Assembly: GCF_003097515.1 (NCBI RefSeq)
Contig: NZ_CP029188.1
Location: 4,599,001-4,663,000 of the forward strand
DNA length: 64,000 nucleotides
Direction of reading: 5' to 3'
Source: Streptomyces tirandamycinicus
Lineage (GTDB): Bacteria > Actinomycetota > Actinomycetes > Streptomycetales > Streptomycetaceae
Part shown: positions 8,534-16,634 of the stretch, piece after piece
Numbering within the stretch: the stretch's first letter is position 1
How the letters are laid out: the number at the start of each line of letters is the position of its first letter
Notes under the pieces: model-generated
What the model saw: only the letters and a program-made list of their open reading frames with translations
Databases searched by the model: none
Told to the model about the DNA's origin: nothing
Made by a program: the position numbers and the translations under genes

Positions 8534-9393
8534 GCGCCCTGACCAAGACCGCCGCCCCGGGCCGCCCGCGGCGGCCCGGCCGCGGCCGGCTCGGCTGGAA
8601 CCTGCTCGGCCTGCTGGTCTTCCTCACCGCCGGCTTCCCCGTCTACTGGATGCTCAACACGGCCTTCAAGCCCGCGAAGGACGCGATCGACCCGGACCCG
8701 CGCTTCTTCCCCCGGACGTTCACCGTGGAGAACTTCGCGCGGGCCTTCGAGGTCGCCGACTTCTGGGGCCCGGTCGGCCGCAGCCTCGCCGTCTCACTGG
8801 TCGTGGTGCTCATCGGCATCACGGTCGGCATGCTGGCGGCGCTCGCGATCTCGCGCTTCGCCTTCCGCGGCCGCAGGGTCGTGATCGTGGGCATCCTGGC
8901 CGTCCAGATGGTCCCGCTGGTCGCGATGATCATTCCGGTGTTCCTGCTGCTGAACGACCTCGGCCAGTACGACAGGCTCACCGGCCTGATCATCACCTAC
9001 CTCACCTTCGTCCTCCCCTTCACGGTGTGGACGCTGCGCGGGTTCATCGTCAACATCCCGAAGGAGCTGGAGGAGGCGGCCATGGTCGACGGCTGCACCC
9101 GCACCGGCGCCTTCGTGCGGGTGGTCCTCCCGCTGCTCGCCCCGGGCATGGTGGCCACGTCCGTGTACGGCTTCATCCAGGCGTGGAACGAGTACCTGTA
9201 CGCGCTGATGCTGATGAGCCAGCAGAACCAGACCGCCACCGTCTGGCTCGGCAACTTCACCACCAAGCACGGCACCGAGTACGCGCCGATGATGGCCGGC
9301 GCCACGATGATGGCCGTCCCCATCGTGATCCTCTTCCTCCTCGTCCAGCGCAAGATGGCCGCGGGCCTGACGGCCGGCGCAGTGAAGGGATGA
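8530..9393 (+). CDS. dasC: DasC, sugar ABC transporter permease
   Basis: The second permease of the chitobiose importer, 287 residues, of the MalG type. The EAA motif reads ELEEAAMVDGCTRTGAFVRV, and the C-terminal AWNEYLYALML segment is typical of sugar permeases. The GTG start overlaps the dasB stop, and its own stop overlaps the first dasD ATG (ATGA). No ATP-binding subunit is encoded here; in Streptomyces the shared ATPase MsiK, encoded elsewhere, is known to energise DasABC. Confidence 0.94.
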   Translation: MSALTKTAAPGRPRRPGRGRLGWNLLGLLVFLTAGFPVYWMLNTAFKPAKDAIDPDPRFFPRTFTVENFARAFEVADFWGPVGRSLAVSLVVVLIGITVGMLAALAISRFAFRGRRVVIVGILAVQMVPLVAMIIPVFLLLNDLGQYDRLTGLIITYLTFVLPFTVWTLRGFIVNIPKELEEAAMVDGCTRTGAFVRVVLPLLAPGMVATSVYGFIQAWNEYLYALMLMSQQNQTATVWLGNFTTKHGTEYAPMMAGATMMAVPIVILFLLVQRKMAAGLTAGAVKG

Positions 9394-10913
9394 CCCCTCC
9401 CATGACCACGTTCGTGGACCGCACCGACACGCTCACCCGTGACGCCCTCGCCGTGCTGCAGCCCGGCTTCGTCGGCACCACCGCACCCGACTGGCTGCTG
9501 CGCAGGATCGGCGAAGGACTCTCCTCCGTGGGGCTGTTCGGCCGCAACGTCGCCTCGCCCGGCCAGCTCGCCGCCCTCACGGCCCGGCTGCGGGCGGAGC
9601 GCGAGGACGTCCTGGTCGCGATCGACGAGGAGGGCGGCGACGTGACGCGCCTGGAGGTCCGCACCGGTTCCTCCTTCCCCGGCAACTACGCCCTCGGGTC
9701 GGTGGACGACGTCGAACTGACCCGGGCGGTGGCCGCCGAACTCGGCCGCCGGCTGGCCGAGTGCGGGATCGACCTCAACTGGGCCCCCTCGGCTGATGTC
9801 AACTCAAACCCGGACAATCCAGTCATCGGGGTGCGTTCCTTCGGTGCGGACCCCGCCCTGGTCGCCCGGCACACCGCCGCGTACGTCCGGGGCCTCCAGT
9901 CCGCGGGTGTCGCTGCATGTACCAAGCATTTTCCGGGACATGGTGACACGGCCGTCGACTCCCACCACGCCCTGCCCCGGATCGATGTGGAGTCGGCCAC
10001 GTTGCACTCGCGTGAGCTGCAGCCTTTCCGCGCGGCCGTTTCGGCCGGTTCCAAATCCGTCATGAGCGCGCATATCCTGCTACCCGCGCTCGACCCGGAT
10101 CGCCCGGCCACCCTGAGCCCGCAGATCCTCACCGGACTGCTGCGCCAGGAGCTGGGCTACACCGGACTGATCGTCACCGACGGCATGGAGATGCAGGCCA
10201 TCTCCGCCGTCTACGGCATCGAGCGCGGCAGTGTCCTCGCGATCGCCGCAGGTGCCGACGCGATCTGCGTCGGCGGCGGCCTGGCCGACGAGGGCACCGT
10301 GCTGCGGCTGCGCGACGCGCTGGTCGCCGCGGTGCGCAAGGGCGAGCTGCCCGAGGAACGGCTGGCCGACGCGGCCGCGCGGGTGCGCGCGCTGGCGGAC
10401 TGGACCAGGGGGGCCAGGGGGGCGGCATCGGAGCCGGGCGCGGCTTCACAGGAGGGGACCGCGCCCGGCACCGAGATCGGTCTGGCGGCCGCCCGGCGGG
10501 CCGTGCGCGTGACGGTGGGGGAGCGCCGCCGCGAGCCGCTGACCACCGCACCGTACGTCGCCGCCTTCACCCCCGTGGCGAACATCGCCGTCGGTGACGA
10601 GACCCCGTGGGGGGTCGCGGCGGAGCTGGCGCGCATCCTCCCGGGCACGGAGACCGGCACCTACGCGGACGCCGCCGTCGACGACGTCCTCCGGGCGGCC
10701 GGTGGCCGCCGCATCGTGGCCGTCGTCCGCGACGCCCACCGCCACCCGTGGATGTCGCGGTCCCTGGACGCGCTCGTCGAGGCCCGCCCGGACACGATCG
10801 TGGTGGAGATGGGCCTCAACGCCGGGCCGCCCCGGGGCGCCCTCCACGTGGCCACCTACGGCGCGGCCCGGGTCTGCGGGATCGCGGCGGCGGAGGCCGT
10901 CACCGCGACCTGA
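9390..10913 (+). CDS. dasD: DasD, GH3 family beta-N-acetylhexosaminidase
   Basis: A glycoside hydrolase family 3 protein of 507 residues. The NagZ-type signature KHFPGHGDTAVDSH is present and supplies the His-Asp acid/base dyad; the nucleophile Asp lies in TDGMEM. A C-terminal domain of about 170 residues follows a Gly/Ala-rich linker. No signal peptide is visible, so it probably acts in the cytoplasm on imported chitobiose, giving N-acetylglucosamine. The ATG at 9390 overlaps the dasC stop; a second ATG at 9402 could be used instead. Last gene of dasABCD. Confidence 0.92.
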   Translation: MTPPMTTFVDRTDTLTRDALAVLQPGFVGTTAPDWLLRRIGEGLSSVGLFGRNVASPGQLAALTARLRAEREDVLVAIDEEGGDVTRLEVRTGSSFPGNYALGSVDDVELTRAVAAELGRRLAECGIDLNWAPSADVNSNPDNPVIGVRSFGADPALVARHTAAYVRGLQSAGVAACTKHFPGHGDTAVDSHHALPRIDVESATLHSRELQPFRAAVSAGSKSVMSAHILLPALDPDRPATLSPQILTGLLRQELGYTGLIVTDGMEMQAISAVYGIERGSVLAIAAGADAICVGGGLADEGTVLRLRDALVAAVRKGELPEERLADAAARVRALADWTRGARGAASEPGAASQEGTAPGTEIGLAAARRAVRVTVGERRREPLTTAPYVAAFTPVANIAVGDETPWGVAAELARILPGTETGTYADAAVDDVLRAAGGRRIVAVVRDAHRHPWMSRSLDALVEARPDTIVVEMGLNAGPPRGALHVATYGAARVCGIAAAEAVTAT

Positions 10914-11260
10914 GCGCACGCGCCCGCCGGACCCGCGGGGCGGGCCGGCGGCCGGACGGGCCGGCACCGAGCCCCCGTCCGGCCGCCGGGCTCCGCGGGC
11001 GGGCGCACCGGCGACCGGACGCCGGAGGAGGACGGCCGTGCACCGGCCGTCGGGCCCGGTCGCGAAGACGGTGATGCCGGTCCGCCCGCCCGGGCGGGCG
11101 GACCGGCATCACCGTGCGCCGGTGCGCCTGCCGGGCGTGCAGGTGGCGGCGGCAGCTGTCCGGCGGCCCGCGGGTGCCGGGCACCGGGCGGCGGTCGCGG
11201 GGCGGCGGCAGCCGGGTGCCCGCCCCGGCTGCCGCCGGGGCCCGGGCGGCGGACGGAGGT
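10914..11260. other. Gap between convergent dasD and nagB
   Basis: No gene is supported. Apart from the large palindromic terminator, the stretch is GC-rich sequence with no recognisable element. Confidence 0.6.
11068..11115. terminator. Perfect 48-bp palindrome, bidirectional terminator of dasD and nagB
   Basis: The two 24-base arms (11068-11091 and 11092-11115) are exact reverse complements with no spacer; the core is GCCCGCCCGGGCGGGC. It lies between two convergent genes. No U-tract follows, which is normal for actinobacterial terminators. Confidence 0.85.
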
Positions 11261-12046
11261 CTACAGGTCCTGCCAGGCCGGCTTGTGGGCGTACGCGTGG
11301 CGGAAGTAGCCCGCCAGCTTCAGCTTCGAGGCCGCCGCCTCGTCGACCACGACCGTCGCATGCGGGTGCAGTTGCAGCGCGGAGGCGGGGCAGACCGCCG
11401 CGACGGGGCCTTCCACGGTCGCCGCGACCGCTTCCGCCTTTCCCTCGCCGGTGGCGAGCAGCACCAGGTGCCGGGCCTCCAGGATCGTCCCGATCCCCTG
11501 GGTGACGACATGGTGCGGCACCTGCTCGACGTCGCCGTCGAAGAAGCGGGCGTTGTCCGCCCGGGTCTGCTCGGTCAGCGTCTTGATCCGGGTGCGCGAG
11601 GCGAGTGACGAGCAGGGCTCGTTGAACCCGATGTGCCCGTCCGTGCCGATCCCCAGCAGCTGCAGGTCGACACCGCCCGCCGCCGCCAGCGCCTTCTCGT
11701 ACGCCTCACAGGCGGCGCGGACGTCGTCCGCGGAGCCGTCCGGGCCCATGAACGCGTCCGGGCTGAGGCCGAGCGGTTCCACGACCTCGCGCAGCACCAC
11801 CGAGCGGTACGACTCGGGGTGCCCGGCGGGCAGGCCGACGTACTCGTCGAGCTGTGCGATCCGGGCCCGGGAGACGTCCGCCTTCCCGGCCCGCACCCGC
11901 GCCGCCAGGGCCTCGTAGACGGGCAGCGGCGTCGACCCCGTGGCCACCCCGAGCAGTGCGTCGGGCTTGCGGCGGAGCAGGTCCGCGATGCCCTGCGCGA
12001 CGAGCTCCCCGCCCGCCCTGGCGTCCTGGACGATGACAACTTCCAC
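11261..12046 (-). CDS. nagB: Glucosamine-6-phosphate deaminase NagB
   Basis: Converts glucosamine-6-phosphate to fructose-6-phosphate and ammonia, feeding aminosugars into glycolysis and lowering the signal sensed by DasR. Family motifs include LDEYVG, LLGIGTDGHIGFNEP and the GSTP phosphate loop. The GTG at 12046 gives 261 residues (VEVVIVQDA), the usual length; the ATG at 12076 would place the coding start inside the DasR site. It is transcribed towards dasD and ends near the shared palindromic terminator. Confidence 0.94.
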   Translation of the reverse strand: MEVVIVQDARAGGELVAQGIADLLRRKPDALLGVATGSTPLPVYEALAARVRAGKADVSRARIAQLDEYVGLPAGHPESYRSVVLREVVEPLGLSPDAFMGPDGSADDVRAACEAYEKALAAAGGVDLQLLGIGTDGHIGFNEPCSSLASRTRIKTLTEQTRADNARFFDGDVEQVPHHVVTQGIGTILEARHLVLLATGEGKAEAVAATVEGPVAAVCPASALQLHPHATVVVDEAAASKLKLAGYFRHAYAHKPAWQDL

Positions 12047-12075
12047 TCTGGGCCTGCCGATCGATTGAAAGGTCA

Positions 12076-12091
12076 TGTGGTATAGACCAAT
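12076..12091 (-). promoter_or_regulatory. DasR site (dre) upstream of nagB
   Basis: TGTGGTATAGACCAAT matches the DasR 16-bp consensus, with GGT and ACC half-sites around a TATAG centre. It lies 30-45 bp upstream of the chosen nagB GTG, consistent with direct DasR control, which is known for nagB. Confidence 0.88.
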
Positions 12092-12591
12092 CTAGCAGAG
12101 TGGGGTGACGGCCCGGTGAATCCCGGTCGGCGGGGGTGTGGTCATGGGGGTGCGGCCGGTGGCCGGCCGGCTCCCCGCGGCGCCCGGACCGCGGGGGAGG
12201 CGTACGTCGCGTCCCCTCAGGGCGTCCGGGCGTGCCTCGGGCGGCCGGGTGGCGGCAGGGTGCTTCGGCCGGTGGGCTCGGCCGGTCGCCCGGCGGTGGC
12301 GGCGGGCCTCTTCGGAGTGCGCCGGGCTCTTCGGGGCGGGGCCCGAGTGAAGGCCGAGGGGGTCCCGGCGGGCTTGTGTCACCCGTCGCAGAGGTGGCGG
12401 AGGGGATCCGGCCGATACGGGTGCGCCCGATGCGCCCCGGCCCGTGGAAACCCGCGGGCCGCGGCGCCGGGACGGGACCCTCAACCCGTCCGGCACCGCA
12501 GCCCGGAGTTGCCCGGCCGGCGGGTGTGCGGTCCCGGTCGGCCGTGTGGAGGCCCTCGGCGCAGTCAGGGCAGAGAGCGCCGGGTCCTCGG

Positions 12592-12618
12592 TCCACCCTC
12601 CTGTGCGGGGAGGGTGGA
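12592..12618 (+). terminator. Terminator-like hairpin in gene-free region
   Basis: Arms 12592-12601 (TCCACCCTCC) and 12609-12618 pair perfectly over 10 bp with a 7-nt loop, followed on the plus strand by GGTCTTCTGTC. No annotated gene ends here, so it may end a non-coding transcript or be fortuitous. Confidence 0.4.
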
Positions 12619-12668
12619 GGTCTTCTGTCGTCCGCCGTCCGGGGCGTGTCCCGGCACAGCGGTGCCAT

Positions 12669-12684
12669 TCTGGACTAGACCATC
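12669..12684 (+). promoter_or_regulatory. Candidate DasR site upstream of the PdtaS-like kinase
   Basis: The core TGGACTAGACCA (12671-12682) differs from the ideal TGGTCTAGACCA at one base. It lies about 100 bp upstream of the sensor kinase start, close to the das/nag regulon. Confidence 0.5.
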
Positions 12685-12780
12685 TGTGCTGTCCATCCGT
12701 CTGCACACACGGCTGTCCGGGCCCATCCTCCCCTACGGAGGCCCGTCCCGTCAGGTTCTCGGCAAAGGTACGCTCACAGC

Positions 12781-14256
12781 GTGCCCTCCATGAACGACCT
12801 CGTACGCCAGCACACCGCTCTGAGCGAGTCCGACCTCGAGTGGCTGCACCTGCTGGTCTCGGAGTGGCAACTGCTCTCAGACCTCTCCTTCGCGGACCTC
12901 GTCCTGTGGGTCCCCACCCTGGACGGCACACGCTACGTCTCGGTGGCCCAGATGCGGCCGAACACGGGTCCCACCTCCTACCAGGACGACATGGTCGGGC
13001 ACCTGGTCCCCCGCGGCCGGCGCCCGCTGCTGGACGCCGCGCTCGACGAGGGCCGCATCGTGCGCGAGGGTGACCCCGAGTGGCGCGAGGAGGTGCCGGT
13101 ACGGGTCGAGTCGATCCCCGTGCGGCGCGACGGACGGGTCCTCGGGGTGATCGCGCGCAACACCAACCTGCTCACCGTGCGCACCCCCAGCCGGCTGGAG
13201 CTGACCTATCTGCAGTCCGCGTCCGACCTCGCCCAGATGATCGCCGCCGGCGCCTTCCCGTTCCCCGAGCAGCAGGTCGACATGGACGCCTCGCCGCGCG
13301 CCGGTGACGGGCTGATCCGTCTCGACGCCGACGGTGTCGTCCAGTACGCCTCCCCGAACGCGCTGTCCGCGTACCACCGGCTCGGTCTCGCCGCCGACCT
13401 GGTGGGCCAGCACCTGGGCCAGATCACCGCCGAACTCGCGCCGTCCCGGGGCCCGGTCGACGAGGCCCTGGTCAAGCTCGCCAGCGGATACGCGCCCCGG
13501 GAGACCGAGGTCGAGGGCAACGGGGGCGTCATCCAGCTCCGCGCCATCCCGCTGAAACCCAAGGGCGCCCGCATCGGTTCGCTCGTGCTGCTCCGCGACG
13601 TCACGGAACTCCGCCGCCGCGAACGCGAGTTGATCACCAAGGACGCCACCATCCGGGAGATCCACCACCGGGTGAAGAACAACCTGCAGACGGTCGCGGC
13701 GCTGCTGCGGCTCCAGGCCCGGAGGATGGACTCCGTGCGCGGCCGGGAGGCCCTCAACGAGGCGGTACGGCGGGTCGGGTCCATCGCCATCGTCCATGAG
13801 ACGCTGTCCCAGAACCTGGACGAGCGGGTCGAGTTCGACGAGATCGCGGACCGCGTCCTCGCCATGGTGGCGGAGATCTCCCCCGGCAAGGTCGACTGCC
13901 GGCGCAGCGGCCGCTGCGGAATCCTCGACGCCGAGGTCGCCACGCCGCTCTCGATGGTCCTCACCGAAGTCCTGCAGAACGCGCTGGAGCACGCCTTCGC
14001 GCCGGGGGAGCACGGCACGGTCGAGGTGTCGGCGGTGCGCAGCGGACCTCGCTCCGCCGAGCGGCTGCTGATAACCGTGCAGGACGACGGCCGGGGGCTG
14101 CCGGAGGACTTCGACCCGCAGACGGCGGGAAACCTGGGGCTCCAGATCATCAGGACGCTGGTGGAGGGGGAGCTGGGCGGCACCTTCGACATGAAGCCGG
14201 CCGCCGGGCGGGGGACGCGGGTGGTCCTGGACATCCCCGTCCGGAGCCAGAAGTAG
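12781..14256 (+). CDS. pdtaS: PdtaS-like sensor histidine kinase (GAF-PAS-HisKA_2)
   Basis: A soluble histidine kinase of 491 residues. A GAF domain (about 1-160; EWQLLSDLSFADL, RPNTGPT) is followed by a PAS domain (YASPNALSAYHRLGL), then a HisKA_2 H-box (REIHHRVKNNLQTVAALLRL) and an HATPase domain (DDGRGLPEDF). It resembles mycobacterial PdtaS throughout. Such kinases signal to an ANTAR RNA-binding response regulator, which is not encoded nearby. The GTG start is supported by a -10-like TACGCT (12769-12774) six bases upstream, indicating a leaderless mRNA; an ATG three codons later is the alternative. A DasR-like site lies upstream. Confidence 0.9.
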   Translation: MPSMNDLVRQHTALSESDLEWLHLLVSEWQLLSDLSFADLVLWVPTLDGTRYVSVAQMRPNTGPTSYQDDMVGHLVPRGRRPLLDAALDEGRIVREGDPEWREEVPVRVESIPVRRDGRVLGVIARNTNLLTVRTPSRLELTYLQSASDLAQMIAAGAFPFPEQQVDMDASPRAGDGLIRLDADGVVQYASPNALSAYHRLGLAADLVGQHLGQITAELAPSRGPVDEALVKLASGYAPRETEVEGNGGVIQLRAIPLKPKGARIGSLVLLRDVTELRRRERELITKDATIREIHHRVKNNLQTVAALLRLQARRMDSVRGREALNEAVRRVGSIAIVHETLSQNLDERVEFDEIADRVLAMVAEISPGKVDCRRSGRCGILDAEVATPLSMVLTEVLQNALEHAFAPGEHGTVEVSAVRSGPRSAERLLITVQDDGRGLPEDFDPQTAGNLGLQIIRTLVEGELGGTFDMKPAAGRGTRVVLDIPVRSQK

Positions 14257-14354
14257 TTCGGGCGCCCTCGCGGGAGCGGTCCGGACGCTCCCTCCCGCCG
14301 GGCGGCTGCGGGCACCCCGGTGCACGGCCCGGTACGCGACCCGGTGCACGACAG

Positions 14355-14389
14355 CGAGCCCCGGACCGCTGGAGATGGTCCGGGGCTCG
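14355..14389. terminator. Terminator hairpin between the PdtaS-like gene and wblE
   Basis: A 13-bp perfect stem (14355-14367 with 14377-14389) encloses a 9-nt loop; the arms contain GAGCCCCGGACC. It lies between convergent genes and probably serves both. Confidence 0.8.
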
Positions 14390-14482
14390 AAAGCTGCGGG
14401 ATACTGCTGCGCGCTGCGGCTCGGGGGCGGTGAATGCGTACTCGCCGTACGCGCCGCCGGGCTCAGGCTGTTGGCAGGGGGC

Positions 14483-14740
14483 TCAGGCGCTGGCGTTGCG
14501 CGCCCGGTTACGGGCGGCGCGGCGCTTCATCGCGCGGCGCTCGTCCTCGCTGAGGCCACCCCAGACGCCGGAGTCCTGGCCGGACTCGAGCGCCCACTGC
14601 AGGCACTGCTCCATGACGGGGCAGCGACGGCAGACGGCCTTGGCTTCCTCGATCTGCAGCAGCGCAGGACCGGTGTTGCCGATGGGGAAGAACAGCTCGG
14701 GGTCTTCCTCGCGGCAAACGGCGTTGTGACGCCAGTCCAT
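14483..14740 (-). CDS. wblE: WblE, WhiB-like iron-sulfur transcription factor
   Basis: An 85-residue WhiB-family protein expected to bind one [4Fe-4S] cluster and act as a redox- or NO-sensitive partner of the principal sigma factor. The four cysteines are visible (NAVC, then VCRRCPVMEQC), followed by the GVWGG turn and a basic C-terminal tail (AMKRRAARNRAR). The sequence corresponds to S. coelicolor WblE and mycobacterial WhiB1. The start ATG at 14740 has GAGAGG upstream; the longer frame adds residues unrelated to the family. Confidence 0.95.
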   Translation of the reverse strand: MDWRHNAVCREEDPELFFPIGNTGPALLQIEEAKAVCRRCPVMEQCLQWALESGQDSGVWGGLSEDERRAMKRRAARNRARNASA

Positions 14741-15055
14741 GGCTGCTACCTCTCTTGGTATTACGTGCGGGTTGCTTGTGAATGTGAACGCTTTCACGAA
14801 TCCCCCCGCAAGGGAAGGGCCTGCATCCAGATGAACTGGTCGCGGTCCTGGTTGAGGAGGGGTTCTGGCTCTCAGCGGAGGCCGGTCCTGCGGGCCGTCC
14901 TGAGCGCCATGTAGAGATTCGCAAACCTCGGCGGCGGATACAACCCCTTCCGGGAAGTTTTTTTGATTCCTCGGTGTCGACTAGGTCACAGCCGTACTTC
15001 CATGGGGTGGATCCGCGCCTAAACGTTCGAGTGGAAGGACTTTTGCCTCTTCCGC
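14741..15055. other. wblE leader and promoter region
   Basis: A 315-bp gap with lower GC than its surroundings. It contains the inverted repeat GTGAACGCTTTCAC (14784-14797) just upstream of the wblE ribosome-binding site and a T-run (14960-14965). No gene is supported; the length suggests a long regulated leader or promoter for wblE. Confidence 0.55.
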
Positions 15056-16024
15056 TCACACAATCACACGCAGTGCACGGCGTACGCCTGTGAACGTCAC
15101 GCTGCTGCGCAGTCCGAGGTGGTCACCGTCCATCTGGAAGGGGAGTGACACCTTCGAATGCAAGGTGAAGTCCGTGAGGTCGTGAAAAGAGGCCACGTGC
15201 CTGCCGCGCGGCCCGCGGTCCGGGGTCGAGGTGAGCAGCTGAGTCGCGTAGCGGGCCAGCGCGGGCGTCGACAGCCGGCTCAGTCCGAGCACGTCCAGGG
15301 CGCTGTCGAAGGACGCCGCCGGGGTCGCGTAGACCGGACGATTCCCCAGGTAGGTCCAGGGGGAGGTGTTGCAGACGATGGACAGCACCAGGTCCCGCAC
15401 CGGGTCCGCCCCGGGGCGTTCCAGGGTGATCGCCCCGCTGCGGCGGTGCGGGTCCGCGAGGAACTGCCGTGCCGCCTGGCGTATGTAGAGGGAGTGCGTC
15501 GAGATCCGGCCGCGCTCCCGCTGCTGCTCGACCCTGCCGACGACTCCGGCGTCGAAACCGAAGCCGGCACAGAACGTGAACCAGCGGGGCGGAACGCCCT
15601 CGTCCGGCGTGTCCGGCGTCCCGGCCGCTATGCCGAGGCCGACCGTGCGGCCGCTTCCGGTCTCCAGGGCGTCCAGGATGGCGCCGGTGGCCTCAACGGC
15701 GTCGTTCGGCAGTCCGAGGGCGCGGGCGAAGACGTTCGTGGAGCCGCCCGGGACGACCGCGAGGCGCGGCAGGGCGTCGGGATCCGGGCCGGCGTGCAGC
15801 AGTCCGTTCACGACCTCGTTGACCGTGCCGTCGCCGCCCAGCGCCACGACCATCTCGATGTCGTCGGAGTCGGCGGCCCGCCGGCCGAGGTCGCGCGCGT
15901 GGCCGCGGTACTCGGTGGTGACGGCCTCCAGCTTCATCTCGCTCGCGAGTGCGTGGATGAGGACGTCGCGGGTGCGGGCACTGGTGGTGGTTGCCGCCGG
16001 GTTGACCACGAGGAGTGCGCGCAT
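15056..16024 (-). CDS. Diacylglycerol/lipid kinase family protein
   Basis: A 322-residue protein with the DAGK catalytic domain: N-terminal ALLVVNPAA, the nucleotide-binding GGDGTVNEVVNGL loop (near residues 63-75) and the PGGSTNVFAR motif. Such enzymes phosphorylate diacylglycerol or related lipids; the exact substrate is not deducible. A -10-like TACCCT lies seven bases upstream of the ATG, so the transcript is probably leaderless. It is divergent from a small membrane protein gene whose start has the same arrangement. Confidence 0.9.
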   Translation of the reverse strand: MRALLVVNPAATTTSARTRDVLIHALASEMKLEAVTTEYRGHARDLGRRAADSDDIEMVVALGGDGTVNEVVNGLLHAGPDPDALPRLAVVPGGSTNVFARALGLPNDAVEATGAILDALETGSGRTVGLGIAAGTPDTPDEGVPPRWFTFCAGFGFDAGVVGRVEQQRERGRISTHSLYIRQAARQFLADPHRRSGAITLERPGADPVRDLVLSIVCNTSPWTYLGNRPVYATPAASFDSALDVLGLSRLSTPALARYATQLLTSTPDRGPRGRHVASFHDLTDFTLHSKVSLPFQMDGDHLGLRSSVTFTGVRRALRVIV

Positions 16025-16130
16025 GGCCGCCAGGGTACCTACCGCGCGGTACCCGGCCCAGTCCGGGGCGTGCGCCCCCGGCGCGGTACACCCCGAGGGG
16101 GCGGGCCGGGCGCGGGGCTACCCTGCAGGG

Positions 16131-16565
16131 GTGAGCAGTGCAGAGCAGACCCCTGAGACCGTCCCCGGCGCCCCCGCGAAGCGGCCCGGCAGGCTGACCG
16201 CGGCGGCCGCCCTGTGCGGGGTCCAGGCCGTGGCCCTGTTCGCCGGTGGCCTCTTCATGCTGGTCTCGGGCCTGACCGGGGACCCGGAGAGCACGTCGCA
16301 GGCCGAGACGGGCGGTGTGACGCTGATCGCGCTGGGTCTCATCCCGCTGCTCGCGGCACGCGGACTGCTGCTGCGGCGCGGCTGGAGCCGCGGCCCCGCG
16401 ATCATCACCCAGATCATGGCGCTGCCGGTGGCCTGGACCCTGCTCCGCGCGTCGGGCGCACTGATCCCCGCGGGCATCCTGCTGGCCCTCGTGGCCGTCA
16501 CCGCGCTGGTGCTGCTGCTCGACCCGCGGACGACGGAGGCACTGGGCATCCGCGGCCGCGCGTAG
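16131..16565 (+). CDS. Conserved small integral membrane protein
   Basis: A 144-residue protein with a short hydrophilic N-terminus and about four hydrophobic segments (LCGVQAVALFAGGLFML, GVTLIALGLIPLLAA, IITQIMALPVAWTLL, AGILLALVAVTALVLLL). No known family is recognised. The GTG start is preceded by TACCCT (16119-16124) with a 6-nt spacer, indicating a leaderless message. It is divergent from the lipid kinase gene, with 106 bp between the starts. Confidence 0.8.
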   Translation: MSSAEQTPETVPGAPAKRPGRLTAAAALCGVQAVALFAGGLFMLVSGLTGDPESTSQAETGGVTLIALGLIPLLAARGLLLRRGWSRGPAIITQIMALPVAWTLLRASGALIPAGILLALVAVTALVLLLDPRTTEALGIRGRA

Positions 16566-16634
16566 TCTCCGGCGGCCGGGGAAGGCGCGGGAACGGCCGT
16601 CCGCGACCGCGGAGGGTCTTCAGCGGCCGGAGGG

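Larger units (their letters stand above)
12092..12780. other. 689-bp stretch without a convincing gene
   Basis: Reading frames here are rich in Arg, Gly and Pro, lack ribosome-binding sites and resemble no family. A hairpin with a 10-bp stem lies at 12592-12618, followed by a short T-rich run (GGTCTTCTGTC), and a DasR-like site lies at 12669-12684. A small RNA or a decayed gene could be present but cannot be shown. Confidence 0.5.

Noticed and set aside
12092-12931. 279-codon minus-strand frame upstream of the sensor kinase
   Set aside because: It overlaps the kinase start, lacks a ribosome-binding site and is Arg/Gly/Pro-rich without family similarity.
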